A stretch of 64,000 nucleotides of DNA from Paenibacillus campinasensis. GTDB lineage: Bacteria > Bacillota > Bacilli > Paenibacillales > Paenibacillaceae. Numbering within the stretch: the first letter of the stretch is position 1; every line of letters starts with the position of its first letter. Of the stretch, positions 32,670 through 41,234 are shown piece after piece. Below the pieces are notes generated by a model. The model saw only the letters and a program-made list of their open reading frames with translations. It was not told the DNA's origin and ran no database searches. The DNA lies in contig NZ_NPBY01000027.1 of the NCBI RefSeq assembly GCF_002272015.1, positions 113,975-177,974 of the forward strand, written 5' to 3'. The position numbers were made by a program, and so were the translations under genes.

Positions 32670-33823
32670 TGGCCGATGTGCCGATGTATTTGCAGGAACA
32701 GACAGAAGAGAACATTATGAATCGCATGTTAGCGAAGGTGCCTTCGGATATCGACAAATCCGAAGGTTCTTTTATTTGGGATGCGCAGGCGCCGGTGGCA
32801 TTTATGCTGTCCGAAGCGGCCTTATGGGCGCAGGAGCTGCTGCGGCGCGGTTTCGCCAGCACGGCGGCGAGTGATGTGGCCGATATCCGTTCTCCAGAGC
32901 TGGACCTGAGAGCAGCTGAGCACGGAGTTACAAGACGTGCGGCTGTGGCTTCCTCAGGCACAATCTTGTTTACGGGCAGACCGGGAACCGTAATCCCCGC
33001 CGGCACCACGGTGGCTACACCTGCAGATGAAGTCTCTGGTGAGTCCTCGGTGGAGTATGTAACGACAGCTGCCGTAACACTCTCGGATTCGGGCACAGGA
33101 ACTGCACCTATTCGGGCTGTTGTGCCCGGGAAGCAAGGCAATGTACCCGCCGATGTCATTCAACTGATGATGTCTTCCATCGGTGGTGTTATGTCAGTGA
33201 CCAATCCGGAGCCAACGCGCAGCGGTGCAGACACGGAGACGGACCAGTCCTTGCTGGAGCGATTCTATGCGAAGGTTCGCAGTCAGGGAACCAGCGGGAA
33301 TAAGTCCCAATATATGCAATGGGCGAATGAAATTGCCGGCGTTGGCGGTGTTGAGGTTGTTCCTTTATGGCAGGGTCCGGGAACCGTCGGGTTGTATCTG
33401 ATCGATACGGACAAACGCGCAGCGAGCCCGGAGATTGTGGAAGCAGTGCAGCAGCATATTGATCCTACCCAGGATGGGCAGGGAGAGGGCATGGCTCCGG
33501 CAGGTCCGGTCGTTACGGTGATGCCGGCTGAAGAGGTCGAGATCCATATCTCGGTCAAGGTGCAGCGCACCCAGGAGCAGCCGTCTACGCTGGAGGAAAT
33601 CCGAACGCTGATCGAAGATGGCGTGCGTGTCTATCTGCAGCAGATCGCCTTTAACCGAAAGGATCCGCTCGTTCGGTATACGCGAATTGCTTCTGTGCTG
33701 TTGGATATTCCGATTATTGTGGACTATTCGGATCTAATCATCAACGGAAGCGCCGAGCAGCAAAACATCGAGATTGGCTCTGGTCAGGTGGCGGTTCTAG
33801 GGACGGTGAGCGTAAGTGAATAA
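32669..33823 (+). CDS. Baseplate J-like protein (XkdT), cassette A
   Basis: 384 residues. MYLQEQTEENIMNRMLAKVP, SEGSFIWDAQAPVAFMLSEA, then the Baseplate_J core: GTILFTGRPGTVIPAGTTVA, AVVPGKQGNVPADVIQL, NKSQYMQWANEIAGVGGVEV, VEAVQQHIDPTQDGQGEGMA, and RKDPLVRYTRIASVLLDIP. It forms the wedge ring whose opening triggers sheath contraction. Start codon overlaps the stop of the preceding gene; shares VEAVQQHIDPT with the cassette B paralogue. Confidence 0.92.
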   Translation: MADVPMYLQEQTEENIMNRMLAKVPSDIDKSEGSFIWDAQAPVAFMLSEAALWAQELLRRGFASTAASDVADIRSPELDLRAAEHGVTRRAAVASSGTILFTGRPGTVIPAGTTVATPADEVSGESSVEYVTTAAVTLSDSGTGTAPIRAVVPGKQGNVPADVIQLMMSSIGGVMSVTNPEPTRSGADTETDQSLLERFYAKVRSQGTSGNKSQYMQWANEIAGVGGVEVVPLWQGPGTVGLYLIDTDKRAASPEIVEAVQQHIDPTQDGQGEGMAPAGPVVTVMPAEEVEIHISVKVQRTQEQPSTLEEIRTLIEDGVRVYLQQIAFNRKDPLVRYTRIASVLLDIPIIVDYSDLIINGSAEQQNIEIGSGQVAVLGTVSVSE

Positions 33824-34391
33824 GCCGAATATGAACAGCTTGCGGGGACGTGAGCTGTTCTCTTATCTTCCCTCCTATTATGAAGCCTCCCGGGTGATGC
33901 GTTCGGATATGGATGCGAAAGGAAGCGAACTGGATGCGCTGTATGAGGCACTGAATGCTGCTGCTGATCAGTTCTTTGTCCGTACAGCGACTTGGGGACT
34001 GGACCGCTGGGAAGCCGAGCTCGGTATTCCGACAGACCGATCAAAGCCCATAGGGCAGCGCCGGGCCGTGATCGAGTCAAAGCTCCGCGGGGCAGGGAAC
34101 TTCTCGGGCCGCCTTGTGAAGAGTGTAGCCGAGGCTTATGATGGCGGCACCGTCGATGTCACCTTCCAACCGGAGGAGTGGAGCTTCACCGTTCGTTTTG
34201 TGGACACGCTTGGTATCCCTCCCAACCTGGAGGATTTGAAGGCGGCGATTGAGGAAATCAAGCCGGCTCATATGTTGGTGGAGTATGCGTTCAAATACTT
34301 GCTTATTCGCGAGGTTCACGGTGCCATGACACTGAATGAGCTTGGACAAATACAACTAAACAAATTTGCAGGAGGTGCTGAAGTTGGCTGA
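33816..34391 (+). CDS. XkdU/DUF2313-type baseplate protein, cassette A
   Basis: 191 residues, GTG start inside the end of the baseplate J gene. LFSYLPSYYEASRVMRSDMD, FVRTATWGLDRWEAELGIP, KPIGQRRAVIESKLRGAG, then VTFQPEEWSFTVRFVDTLGI and EIKPAHMLVEYAFKYLL. This is the YmfQ/XkdU family, analogous to P2 gpI, which joins baseplate to tail fibre. Stop overlaps the fibre start by eight bases. Confidence 0.88.
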   Translation: MNKPNMNSLRGRELFSYLPSYYEASRVMRSDMDAKGSELDALYEALNAAADQFFVRTATWGLDRWEAELGIPTDRSKPIGQRRAVIESKLRGAGNFSGRLVKSVAEAYDGGTVDVTFQPEEWSFTVRFVDTLGIPPNLEDLKAAIEEIKPAHMLVEYAFKYLLIREVHGAMTLNELGQIQLNKFAGGAEVG

Positions 34392-35445
34392 AAACACACC
34401 CAATTTAGGACTGTTGAAGAAAGACCCGCTTGCCGATGGCAACGAGACCTTTAACATTGAGACGATGCTGAATGATAACTGGGACAAGATCGATGAAGCA
34501 GTGGGGCAGGTACGAGAGGAACTGGCGAATGTCAATGTGGACATTCCGGATGCATCCCTGAGGGAGAAAGGGATCGTGCAGTTATCAAATGCCACGAACG
34601 GGACGCGGGAGGATGTGGCCGCAACCGAGAAGGCTGTCAAGGCGGCGTATGACGAGGCGCTCGCGGGAAAGCAGCTTGGAGTTGAGCAGAAAGCGAATGT
34701 GGTTGCCGCGCTCAACTCCATCGGAGTAGCGGCATCCGCGAGTGAAACCTGGTCGCAGCTGGTGGCGAAAATGGCTGGGGTTATTAGGGCGACGGGGAAT
34801 GCGACTCCGGGTGATGTGTTAGCAGGAAAGATAGCCTCAAACCAATATGGGGAAATTATTGGGGAAATTCCAGTTCGTGGAGAAGGTGGCACTGTAGTAA
34901 TCGGAACTAGAGATATTGTTAAGCTTTCTGGATATTATTCCAGTGATATTGTAATAAAAGGTGATCAAAATAAAATACCAAATAATATAAAATATGGAAT
35001 AAAAATAGACGGGGTAGAAGGGACTTTCACGTCAGATGCTACTGCATCTTCTACGGATCTTATCACGGGAAAGTCAGCGTATGTTAAAGGTCATAAAATT
35101 GTAGGAACATTGGTTCCAAAAAGTAAACAGGCGTCAGGTACAGTTACCACTGAATATAGTAAAGTCTTTAATTTTAACATTAGCAACTTAAATTTCACTC
35201 CAAGTAAATTAATATTTACGGTAAACAATTCTTCCTTTGGATACCAAATTGGTGGGTCTGTATTTATTGATGGTAATAATCCACATGTTAATTTATGTGG
35301 AGGTGGGATACAACCAGGTGAGGTTATGGAATATTTCGTCGTTTCTAATGTTTCTATGTTTAACGGGGGGTTTACAGCGACAGCTAGTGCTACTGGAAGG
35401 GCCATGGATTATAGGTTCACCATAACTTGGACAGCAATTGAATAA
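34384..35445 (+). CDS. Tail fibre / receptor-binding protein, cassette A
   Basis: 353 residues from TTG 34384 (GGAGGTG upstream). N-terminal anchor ENTPNLGLLKKDPLADGNET with LNDNWDKIDEAV is typical of PBSX-type fibres; ASLREKGIVQLSNATNGTRE is a phage tail fibre repeat. The C-terminal 200 residues (VRGEGGTVVIGTRDIVKLSG to FTITWTAIE) are Ser/Asn/Thr-rich beta structure with no trimerisation or chaperone motif I recognise. The DNA shifts from GC-rich to strongly AT-rich at about 34850, pointing to a swapped-in receptor domain. The next gene lies 106 bases away, beyond an AT-rich spacer. Confidence 0.85.
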   Translation: MAENTPNLGLLKKDPLADGNETFNIETMLNDNWDKIDEAVGQVREELANVNVDIPDASLREKGIVQLSNATNGTREDVAATEKAVKAAYDEALAGKQLGVEQKANVVAALNSIGVAASASETWSQLVAKMAGVIRATGNATPGDVLAGKIASNQYGEIIGEIPVRGEGGTVVIGTRDIVKLSGYYSSDIVIKGDQNKIPNNIKYGIKIDGVEGTFTSDATASSTDLITGKSAYVKGHKIVGTLVPKSKQASGTVTTEYSKVFNFNISNLNFTPSKLIFTVNNSSFGYQIGGSVFIDGNNPHVNLCGGGIQPGEVMEYFVVSNVSMFNGGFTATASATGRAMDYRFTITWTAIE

Positions 35446-35551
35446 CTGAGTATATTAATGTATTTATCGAGAATATGGGCAAAAAAACTGCTGACCTATA
35501 CTGCTTTAGAATGAGATTTTGACTTTTTTTGTACTCAGAAAGGAGCCCACC

Positions 35552-35989
35552 ATGCCCACCCAATACATCACGGATGCTCTGGCATTCCGACTAAACAGCT
35601 CCTTCCCCGGCATCCCCCTTATATTCAAGGAGGATGCCGTTCCTATATCAGCACCACCCTACTTCCATACCGAGCTAACGCTAGCCGAAATCGAGCCCGT
35701 ATCGCAGCGACGATATGCGGCTCGTTTTCGTTTCCGCATCGTCTATGTGCCTGCTGCGGGTCAGTCCGTGGCAGAGATCATGGACGAGATGCTGGAGGCA
35801 CTCACCGTGCTGGCAGTGGATGGCCGGCCCTGCAGAGCTGTATCCGTTGCCTGGGAGCGGCCGGAGGAAGAGGGGGGCACGGAGCGGGAAGGATATTTTC
35901 GCGCCGAATACGTTCTTCAACTGTTAAACGAACAAACAGAAGAAGGCGTGAAGATGCAAATTTTACAACAAGGAGGCCATTTGAAATGA
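35552..35989 (+). CDS. Phage tail terminator-family protein, cassette B
   Basis: 145 residues. ITDALAFRLNSSFPGIPLIF, PPYFHTELTLAEIEPVSQRR, YAARFRFRIVYVP and EIMDEMLEALTVLA have the look of small tail terminator proteins (DUF6838-like) that cap the tube. Identification rests on pattern and position before the sheath. AAAGGAG precedes ATG 35552; an upstream frame start at 35519 lacks one. Stop overlaps the next ATG. Confidence 0.6.
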   Translation: MPTQYITDALAFRLNSSFPGIPLIFKEDAVPISAPPYFHTELTLAEIEPVSQRRYAARFRFRIVYVPAAGQSVAEIMDEMLEALTVLAVDGRPCRAVSVAWERPEEEGGTEREGYFRAEYVLQLLNEQTEEGVKMQILQQGGHLK

Positions 35990-36165
35990 GCAAGAAGGCA
36001 AAAAACGCCGCACCTGCGTTCAGTAAACATCAGCTGATGGAGTCCAAGCAGTTCTCCAATCAAGAGAAGGATGTGCTGAAGGCGATCCTGCAAGAAGACA
36101 AGCAATACACGAAAGAACAAGCAGTTGAACTGCTAACCACATTTTTGAAAAAGGAGGTCATGTAA
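35986..36165 (+). CDS. Small conserved tail protein preceding the sheath (cassette B)
   Basis: 59 residues: MSKKAKNAAPAFSKHQLMES, then KQFSNQEKDVLKAILQEDKQ and YTKEQAVELLTTFLKKEVM. AAGGAGG lies upstream; ATGA overlap with the terminator-like gene and a one-base gap to the sheath. The FS.QEKD..KAIL..DK.Y...EA pattern is widespread just upstream of sheath genes in Clostridium and Bacillus-group phages. Function unknown. Confidence 0.7.
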   Translation: MSKKAKNAAPAFSKHQLMESKQFSNQEKDVLKAILQEDKQYTKEQAVELLTTFLKKEVM

Positions 36166-36166
36166 C

Positions 36167-37486
36167 ATGGCCGGAGGAACTTGGACAACACCTAACAAAA
36201 TCAGACCAGGCGTATACACACAAATCTCATCTCAGGAGCAGCCGCTAGGGCGCGTCGGGGAGCGAGGGATCGCAGCACTCGGTTTGTCGCTTCCATGGGG
36301 CGACCCGCATCGCATTCTAACCGTAACCCCGGGAACCAATCTGGTTGAGGTACTGGGTTATGACATCACTGCACCGGAGCTGCTGTCTGTAAAAGAAGCC
36401 CTAAAGCGCGCAGGCACACTGCTGCTGTACCGGTTGAACAGCGGCGTGAAGGCAGCGGGTCATGCAGCTGGACTTAACGTTACCGCCCGCTATGGCGGTG
36501 AGCGGGGAAATGACATTCAGATTGTTATTGAAGACTCGGTGGATGAGCCGGGCAAATTCGAGGTCAGCACACTGCTGAGTGGTAGATCGGTAGACAAACA
36601 ACTGGTATCCGATGCACAGGAGCTGAAGCCGAATCTTTATGTGACCTTTGCTCCAGATGCAGATGATCTGGCAGCTACTGCTGGTTTTGCACTATCAGGT
36701 GGTGCGAACGGTACAGTCACGAACCAGGATCATGTTGATTTCCTGGCAGCGCTTGAGGTGCATAACTTCCAGACCGTCGGGCTTCTGTCTGCGGATCCAA
36801 CACTGAAATCGCTGTATACCGCATTCATCAAACGCCTTCGCGAGCAGGAGGGCAAGAAGGTGCAAGCTGTGCTGGCTGATTACCCGGCGGCGGATTATGA
36901 AGGCATCATCAGTGTGAAGAATGGTGTGGTTCTGGCTAATGGCACCGTGGTGGACAAGGTTCAAGCAGTTGCCTGGGTAGCAGGGGCGACGGCTGCAGCT
37001 AACGTGAATGAGTCCCTCACCTATACCGCTTATGACGAAGCGGTGGATACCGATGTTCGACTGAGTCATTCCGAGATTGAGGCCGCGCTCACCAACGGTG
37101 AGTTTCTGTTCAGCTTCAGCGGCAGCAAAGCGATCGTGGAGCAGGATATTAACAGCTTTACGTCGTTTGAGCCGGCCAAGGCGCGCCATTTTTCCAAAAA
37201 CCGTGTCGTCCGTGTCCTGGATGGCATCGCCAATGATCTGAAGCTGATCTTCGAGCAGTCCTACATCGGCAAAGTAGACAACAATGTGGATGGCCGTACC
37301 CTGTTTTGGGCGGAGTGTGCAGCCTATTTTGCATCGCTCCAGAATATCGGGGCAATTCAGAATTTTGATGCGAATGAGGATATTGTGGTGACACCTGGTA
37401 CGGAAGGCGATGTGCTGTTCGTGGATATCCAGGTTCAGCCTGTCGATGCAATTGAAAAAGTATACATGAAAGTGAAGGTGGTCTAA
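36167..37486 (+). CDS. Contractile tail sheath protein (XkdK-like), cassette B
   Basis: 439 residues. MAGGTWTTPNKIRPGVYTQI at the start, RAGTLLLYRLNSG, ARYGGERGNDIQIVIED, VLANGTVVDKVQAVAWVAGA, RVVRVLDGIANDLKLIFEQS, and a C-terminal strand VQPVDAIEKVYMKVKVV. This form, with the ISVKNGVVLANG and IGAIQNFDANEDIVVTPG phrases, is the common Firmicute XkdK type. About 50 residues shorter than the cassette A sheath, so the two are unlikely to be recent duplicates. AAAGGAGG precedes ATG. Confidence 0.93.
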   Translation: MAGGTWTTPNKIRPGVYTQISSQEQPLGRVGERGIAALGLSLPWGDPHRILTVTPGTNLVEVLGYDITAPELLSVKEALKRAGTLLLYRLNSGVKAAGHAAGLNVTARYGGERGNDIQIVIEDSVDEPGKFEVSTLLSGRSVDKQLVSDAQELKPNLYVTFAPDADDLAATAGFALSGGANGTVTNQDHVDFLAALEVHNFQTVGLLSADPTLKSLYTAFIKRLREQEGKKVQAVLADYPAADYEGIISVKNGVVLANGTVVDKVQAVAWVAGATAAANVNESLTYTAYDEAVDTDVRLSHSEIEAALTNGEFLFSFSGSKAIVEQDINSFTSFEPAKARHFSKNRVVRVLDGIANDLKLIFEQSYIGKVDNNVDGRTLFWAECAAYFASLQNIGAIQNFDANEDIVVTPGTEGDVLFVDIQVQPVDAIEKVYMKVKVV

Positions 37487-37487
37487 G

Positions 37488-37946
37488 ATGGCATTTTTGC
37501 GCGCAAGTGACACCATTTCCGGACAAGAGGGCAAGGCATTCATCAAGATCGGCGATCGCATGGAAGAAATGTTCTATATTAAAACCTTGGAAGCTACGGT
37601 GGAAAAAGAGAAGGCTGAGCTTAAAACGATGGGCCATCGCGGTGTTCAGCATAAAGCGATCGGATGGAAGGGCACCGGCACGATGACCATCTATTATGTG
37701 ACATCCCTTTTCCGTGAACTGATGCTGGAATATATGCAGACCGGCAAGGATGCTTATTTCATGATTGAAGTACGCAACGAGGATCCGGGCTCGGATGCCG
37801 GACGCCAAACGGTGATTTTGGAAGGGGTTAACCTGGACAGTGTGATTATGGCGTCTCTCGACACTGAAGCGGAGGCGCTGGAGGAAGAAGTGGCCTTTAC
37901 GTTTGAGAATGTGCGGATGGAGACACCGTTTAGTCCGCTGGCTTAA
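37488..37946 (+). CDS. Tail tube protein (XkdM-like), cassette B
   Basis: 152 residues: ASDTISGQEGKAFIKIGDRM, KTLEATVEKEKAELKTMGHR, GWKGTGTMTIYYVTSLFREL, and EEVAFTFENVRMETPFSPLA. A standard XkdM-type inner tube protein. One base after the sheath stop, with AAGGTGG in the sheath's last codons as the ribosome-binding site. The message for sheath and tube is thus tightly linked, unlike cassette A where a 28-base gap is present. Confidence 0.92.
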   Translation: MAFLRASDTISGQEGKAFIKIGDRMEEMFYIKTLEATVEKEKAELKTMGHRGVQHKAIGWKGTGTMTIYYVTSLFRELMLEYMQTGKDAYFMIEVRNEDPGSDAGRQTVILEGVNLDSVIMASLDTEAEALEEEVAFTFENVRMETPFSPLA

Positions 37947-37976
37947 TTATCTGAGTAATAAAGAGGAGGATCAACA

Positions 37977-38399
37977 ATGAGCGATTTTAGTATGTTTTTT
38001 GCAGAACATTCGACTGCGGAGATCACGGAGGAATTCGTGGTCTCTGTTCGTTTTAAGGATGCCGAAGGTCATCCTGTACCATGGAAGCTCCGCAGCATTA
38101 CGGAGGAGGAGAACCAGGAATGCCGCAAAGCAGCCACCCGTAAAATCAAAGGCAAGAACGGCGTGTTCACTCCTGAAATTGACGCGAATGAGTACATGTC
38201 CAAGCTGATGGTGGCCAGTGTGATCTATCCGGATCTGAAGAACAGCGAGCTGCAAAAATCCTACGGCGTGCTGGGTGCAGAAGCTCTGCTTCGAAAAATG
38301 CTCCTCCCCGGCGAATTTGCTGCACTGGGTGAGCGTGTGCAAGCACTGAACGGATTCGACCGTGACATCAACGAATTGGTTGATGAAGTAAAAAACTGA
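37977..38399 (+). CDS. Tail assembly chaperone (XkdN-like), short form, cassette B
   Basis: 140 residues: FFAEHSTAEITEEFVVSVRF, WKLRSITEEENQECRKAATR, LMVASVIYPDLKNSELQKSY, LLPGEFAALGERVQALNGFD and ending NELVDEVKN. This is the common XkdN family. Final codons GTA AAA AAC TGA contain the slippery heptamer A AAA AAC (38390-38396) directly before the stop, exactly as in cassette A, although the two proteins have diverged strongly. GAGGAGG precedes ATG. Confidence 0.9.
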   Translation: MSDFSMFFAEHSTAEITEEFVVSVRFKDAEGHPVPWKLRSITEEENQECRKAATRKIKGKNGVFTPEIDANEYMSKLMVASVIYPDLKNSELQKSYGVLGAEALLRKMLLPGEFAALGERVQALNGFDRDINELVDEVKN

Positions 38400-38569
38400 T
38401 TAAAGAGGGCGATGGTGAAGCGAATTTCGCTTACTACGCCCTCCACGAGCTGCACATTCTTCCACACCAGCTCATGGCGATGTCGGTCCGGGAACGGGCC
38501 GCCATCTATGCCATGATTGCACTGCGGGTGGAGAAGGAGAAGCGGGAGCGAGTTCGGAAGCCGAGATGA
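38390..38569 (+). CDS. -1 frameshift extension of the cassette B tail assembly chaperone
   Basis: A -1 slip at 38390-38396 continues at CTG 38396 for 57 codons (LIKEGDGEANFAYYALHELH... to VRKPR), stopping at 38567-38569, for a fusion of about 197 residues. The segment HILPHQLMAMSVRERAAIYA followed by a basic tail looks protein-like, with no start site of its own. It is the GT-type extension expected between chaperone and tape measure genes. Confidence 0.8.
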   Translation, partial: KKLIKEGDGEANFAYYALHELHILPHQLMAMSVRERAAIYAMIALRVEKEKRERVRKPR

Positions 38570-38594
38570 TTTTGATGCAAAAGGGGGTGAAGGG

Positions 38595-40508
38595 ATGATC
38601 AATCTACTAGGTTCTTTAGCGAAATCTCAAGCCATGTACAAGAAATTTGAAGATTACGCCAACAGAATGATTGTTGAGCAGTTTTTGAAATTTGAAGAAG
38701 GCTTCGAGCAGACTACCCTGAAAATCGCCAAAGCTGCCGAGGAACAGAACAAACTCAATGAAAAAGTGGATGAAGGAAGCAAAAAGGCGGAGAAACTTGC
38801 AAACGCATTTCAGCTTGCTAAATCCATGTATGAAAAAGGAAAGCTTGTGGCTGCAATGACAATTGTTCCAGCTGCGAAGGAAAATGAGCTGGAAGAATTG
38901 TTTAAAGTCCGTGTTGGCGATGTCCAAGTAGGTTCAGCCATATTCAAGCAAGTTAAACAAGAAGCGTTGAGAACGGGTACGGATGTTACCCAATCGTTAA
39001 ACAATGCTCTATCCTTTATGTCCATGACGCAAAACTCTGATCAGATTGCGGAGCTGAACAATTTTGCAGCAAGGCTTAGCACACTGTCGCCGGGTGGGAA
39101 AAGCTCGGCCGATGCCGCTGCAGCCATTATGAATGCTATGCGAGGGAACACCGATTCGTTGGCGAAGGACTTTCATATCCCTGCAGAAGAAATTGCACAA
39201 TTCAACAGCGAGATTGTCGGTGCTAAAGGCAATTTTGAGTCCTTCCTGGCCTCGATGGATGAGCTGTTGAATCGGACAGGCATGACCCAGGAAGGGTTGA
39301 ACACAATGCTGGACTCACCAGTCAATCAATGGCAGACGCTGCTTGGCAATGTGAATAACTCATTCATCCAGATCGGAACCGGAGCACTTGCGGCGCTGAC
39401 CCCGATCCTGCAGATGCTGAATGAGGCTTTTCAGAACGGGACCTTTCAGCCTTTTATTGATGCTTTATCTATTGGACTGATGTTCATCTCTGAGTTATTT
39501 CTATGGGTTACGCAAATGGTCCCGCCGGCATGGGAGATTATTAAAGGCACAATTATAGGCGTGGGTACGGTGATCTGGAATCTGATTAGCATGTTCTTAG
39601 GATTATTGCCGATATTGATCCTTGTGGGGGTATTGATAGCAACACTAAACGCCGGATTTATTTTTGGGAAAATGGCTGCTTGGGGATACGCGGCTTCTCA
39701 GACACTAGCGGCTATTGGTACTAATGCCGTTGCAGCTGCAACTAAGCTTGCTGCAGGTGCGACGAGAATCTGGAATATGGTACTTCAGGCTAGTCCGCTA
39801 ACACGTATTATTAGTTTGATTACAGTGGCCATATCGGCCTTCGGTATGTGGGTTCTGGCTACCCAGGATCTCAAGCAGGTATTCAGCAACGTCTTCGGAT
39901 TCATCGTGGATCTCGCGCAGAGCACAGTGAACGCCGTCATCGGCCTCATTAACGGAATTATTAAGGGAGTTAATGCGGTAGCCGGCTTCTTTGGCCGTAT
40001 TCTGGGCGTGGACACCAAGGAGATTGCCGAGATCGAGTACAGGGCGGATTTTACCGATTTTAGAAATAAGGGACAGGACTTTATTGAGAATTTCTCAATG
40101 GACAATTTCAAGCAGCAATTCATCCCTGATGCTGGGAACGATTTCGAAGATATTCTCAATCAGCATAATATGGGCACTACAGGGCTAGATGTCGCCTATT
40201 CCGCACCATCTCCCTCTCCTTCCATGCCGTCCATGCCGACGACGCCGATGCCGGTAGCGCCTATGGGAGGCAGCATTGATACGGTCGACAAAGTGAACAA
40301 AACGGTGGACGTGGCGAGCGAGGATCTGAAGGTTATGCGAGATTTGGCCGAGATTCAAGCGATCAGCAATATGATTACACTGACGCCGACAGTTCAAATG
40401 ACAACAGGCGATATTAACTCAGGTGCCGATCTGGATACGATTATCTCCAGAATTAACCGGACGCTGGAAGAAGAATTTGTCTCCAGTGCGGAAGGGGTGT
40501 ATCTGTAG
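38595..40508 (+). CDS. Tape measure protein, cassette B
   Basis: 637 residues. N-terminal coiled-coil region (about 1-75: LKIAKAAEEQNKLNEKVDEG), a tape-measure core (NALSFMSMTQNSDQIAELNN, MNAMRGNTDSLAKDFHIPAE, MTQEGLNTMLDSPVNQWQTL), then several strongly hydrophobic helices between about 285 and 500 (LLPILILVGVLIATLNAGFI), and a Pro/Met-rich stretch near 560. Sets the length of tail B and probably inserts in the target membrane. ATG 38595 with AAGGGGGTGAAGGG upstream is chosen over 38517. Unrelated in sequence to the cassette A tape measure. Confidence 0.88.
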   Translation: MINLLGSLAKSQAMYKKFEDYANRMIVEQFLKFEEGFEQTTLKIAKAAEEQNKLNEKVDEGSKKAEKLANAFQLAKSMYEKGKLVAAMTIVPAAKENELEELFKVRVGDVQVGSAIFKQVKQEALRTGTDVTQSLNNALSFMSMTQNSDQIAELNNFAARLSTLSPGGKSSADAAAAIMNAMRGNTDSLAKDFHIPAEEIAQFNSEIVGAKGNFESFLASMDELLNRTGMTQEGLNTMLDSPVNQWQTLLGNVNNSFIQIGTGALAALTPILQMLNEAFQNGTFQPFIDALSIGLMFISELFLWVTQMVPPAWEIIKGTIIGVGTVIWNLISMFLGLLPILILVGVLIATLNAGFIFGKMAAWGYAASQTLAAIGTNAVAAATKLAAGATRIWNMVLQASPLTRIISLITVAISAFGMWVLATQDLKQVFSNVFGFIVDLAQSTVNAVIGLINGIIKGVNAVAGFFGRILGVDTKEIAEIEYRADFTDFRNKGQDFIENFSMDNFKQQFIPDAGNDFEDILNQHNMGTTGLDVAYSAPSPSPSMPSMPTTPMPVAPMGGSIDTVDKVNKTVDVASEDLKVMRDLAEIQAISNMITLTPTVQMTTGDINSGADLDTIISRINRTLEEEFVSSAEGVYL

Positions 40509-40509
40509 C

Positions 40510-41217
40510 ATGAGTGAGTATGGGTTGTTTCTGAGCTTTAACAATCAGGAGGAGGTTTTTCGTTTTCCTGTCAATCCGGAGCGGATTGAAGTGAAGGAAG
40601 GCGGAAACGGGAAGGGGTATACGATTGTCGGTCTGGGCGAGATCAATACGATCCTGTATCCAAAGCTGACGGAAATTTCGTTTAAAAGCTTTTTTCCCGG
40701 TCGCATGTACCCTTTTGTCCATACAGATGAGCTGCTGCCTCCGATCGATTACATCAATACGATTAAAGGCTGGATGGAGACGCGCAGGCCCGTGCGGTTG
40801 GTTGTGACCGGCCTTGTTCCTGATCCGGCCCAGGCAGCGGGCGGTACACAGGCGGACGGAACGAAGACCTTCGCCCTCAACATGGCGGCGTCCATCGAGA
40901 GCTTTGATTGGAATACGATGTCCGGCTCGCCGGAGGATGTGGAGTTCTCGATCACGCTTAAGCGTTATAGATTCTATGGAGCCAAGAAGGTAGTGCCAGT
41001 CAAGAATGCCCAGCCCGCAGCCGCAAAAACGAACAGCCGTCCAGATGATCGCCAAAAGCCTGCTACCTATACGGTTGTCAAAGGCGACACACTCTGGAGC
41101 ATTGCGCAAAAGCTGCTGGGCAGCGGCTCACGCCATACGGAAATCCAGAAGCTGAATGGAATCAAGGACCATGAAGTCCGCAAGCTGGCCATCGGACGAG
41201 TGCTCCGAATTCCATAA
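40510..41217 (+). CDS. LysM-containing tail protein (XkdP-like), cassette B
   Basis: 235 residues. N-terminal MSEYGLFLSFNNQEEVFRFP with VNPERIEVKEGGNGKGYTIV, middle KRYRFYGAKKVVP, linker, and C-terminal LysM (YTVVKGDTLWSIAQKLLGSG, RKLAIGRVLRIP, about 182-235). Typical PBSX XkdP architecture and length. Follows the tape measure stop by one base. Baseplate hub component with peptidoglycan-binding capacity. Confidence 0.9.
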   Translation: MSEYGLFLSFNNQEEVFRFPVNPERIEVKEGGNGKGYTIVGLGEINTILYPKLTEISFKSFFPGRMYPFVHTDELLPPIDYINTIKGWMETRRPVRLVVTGLVPDPAQAAGGTQADGTKTFALNMAASIESFDWNTMSGSPEDVEFSITLKRYRFYGAKKVVPVKNAQPAAAKTNSRPDDRQKPATYTVVKGDTLWSIAQKLLGSGSRHTEIQKLNGIKDHEVRKLAIGRVLRIP

Positions 41218-41234
41218 CGAGGAGGCCTATCCTG

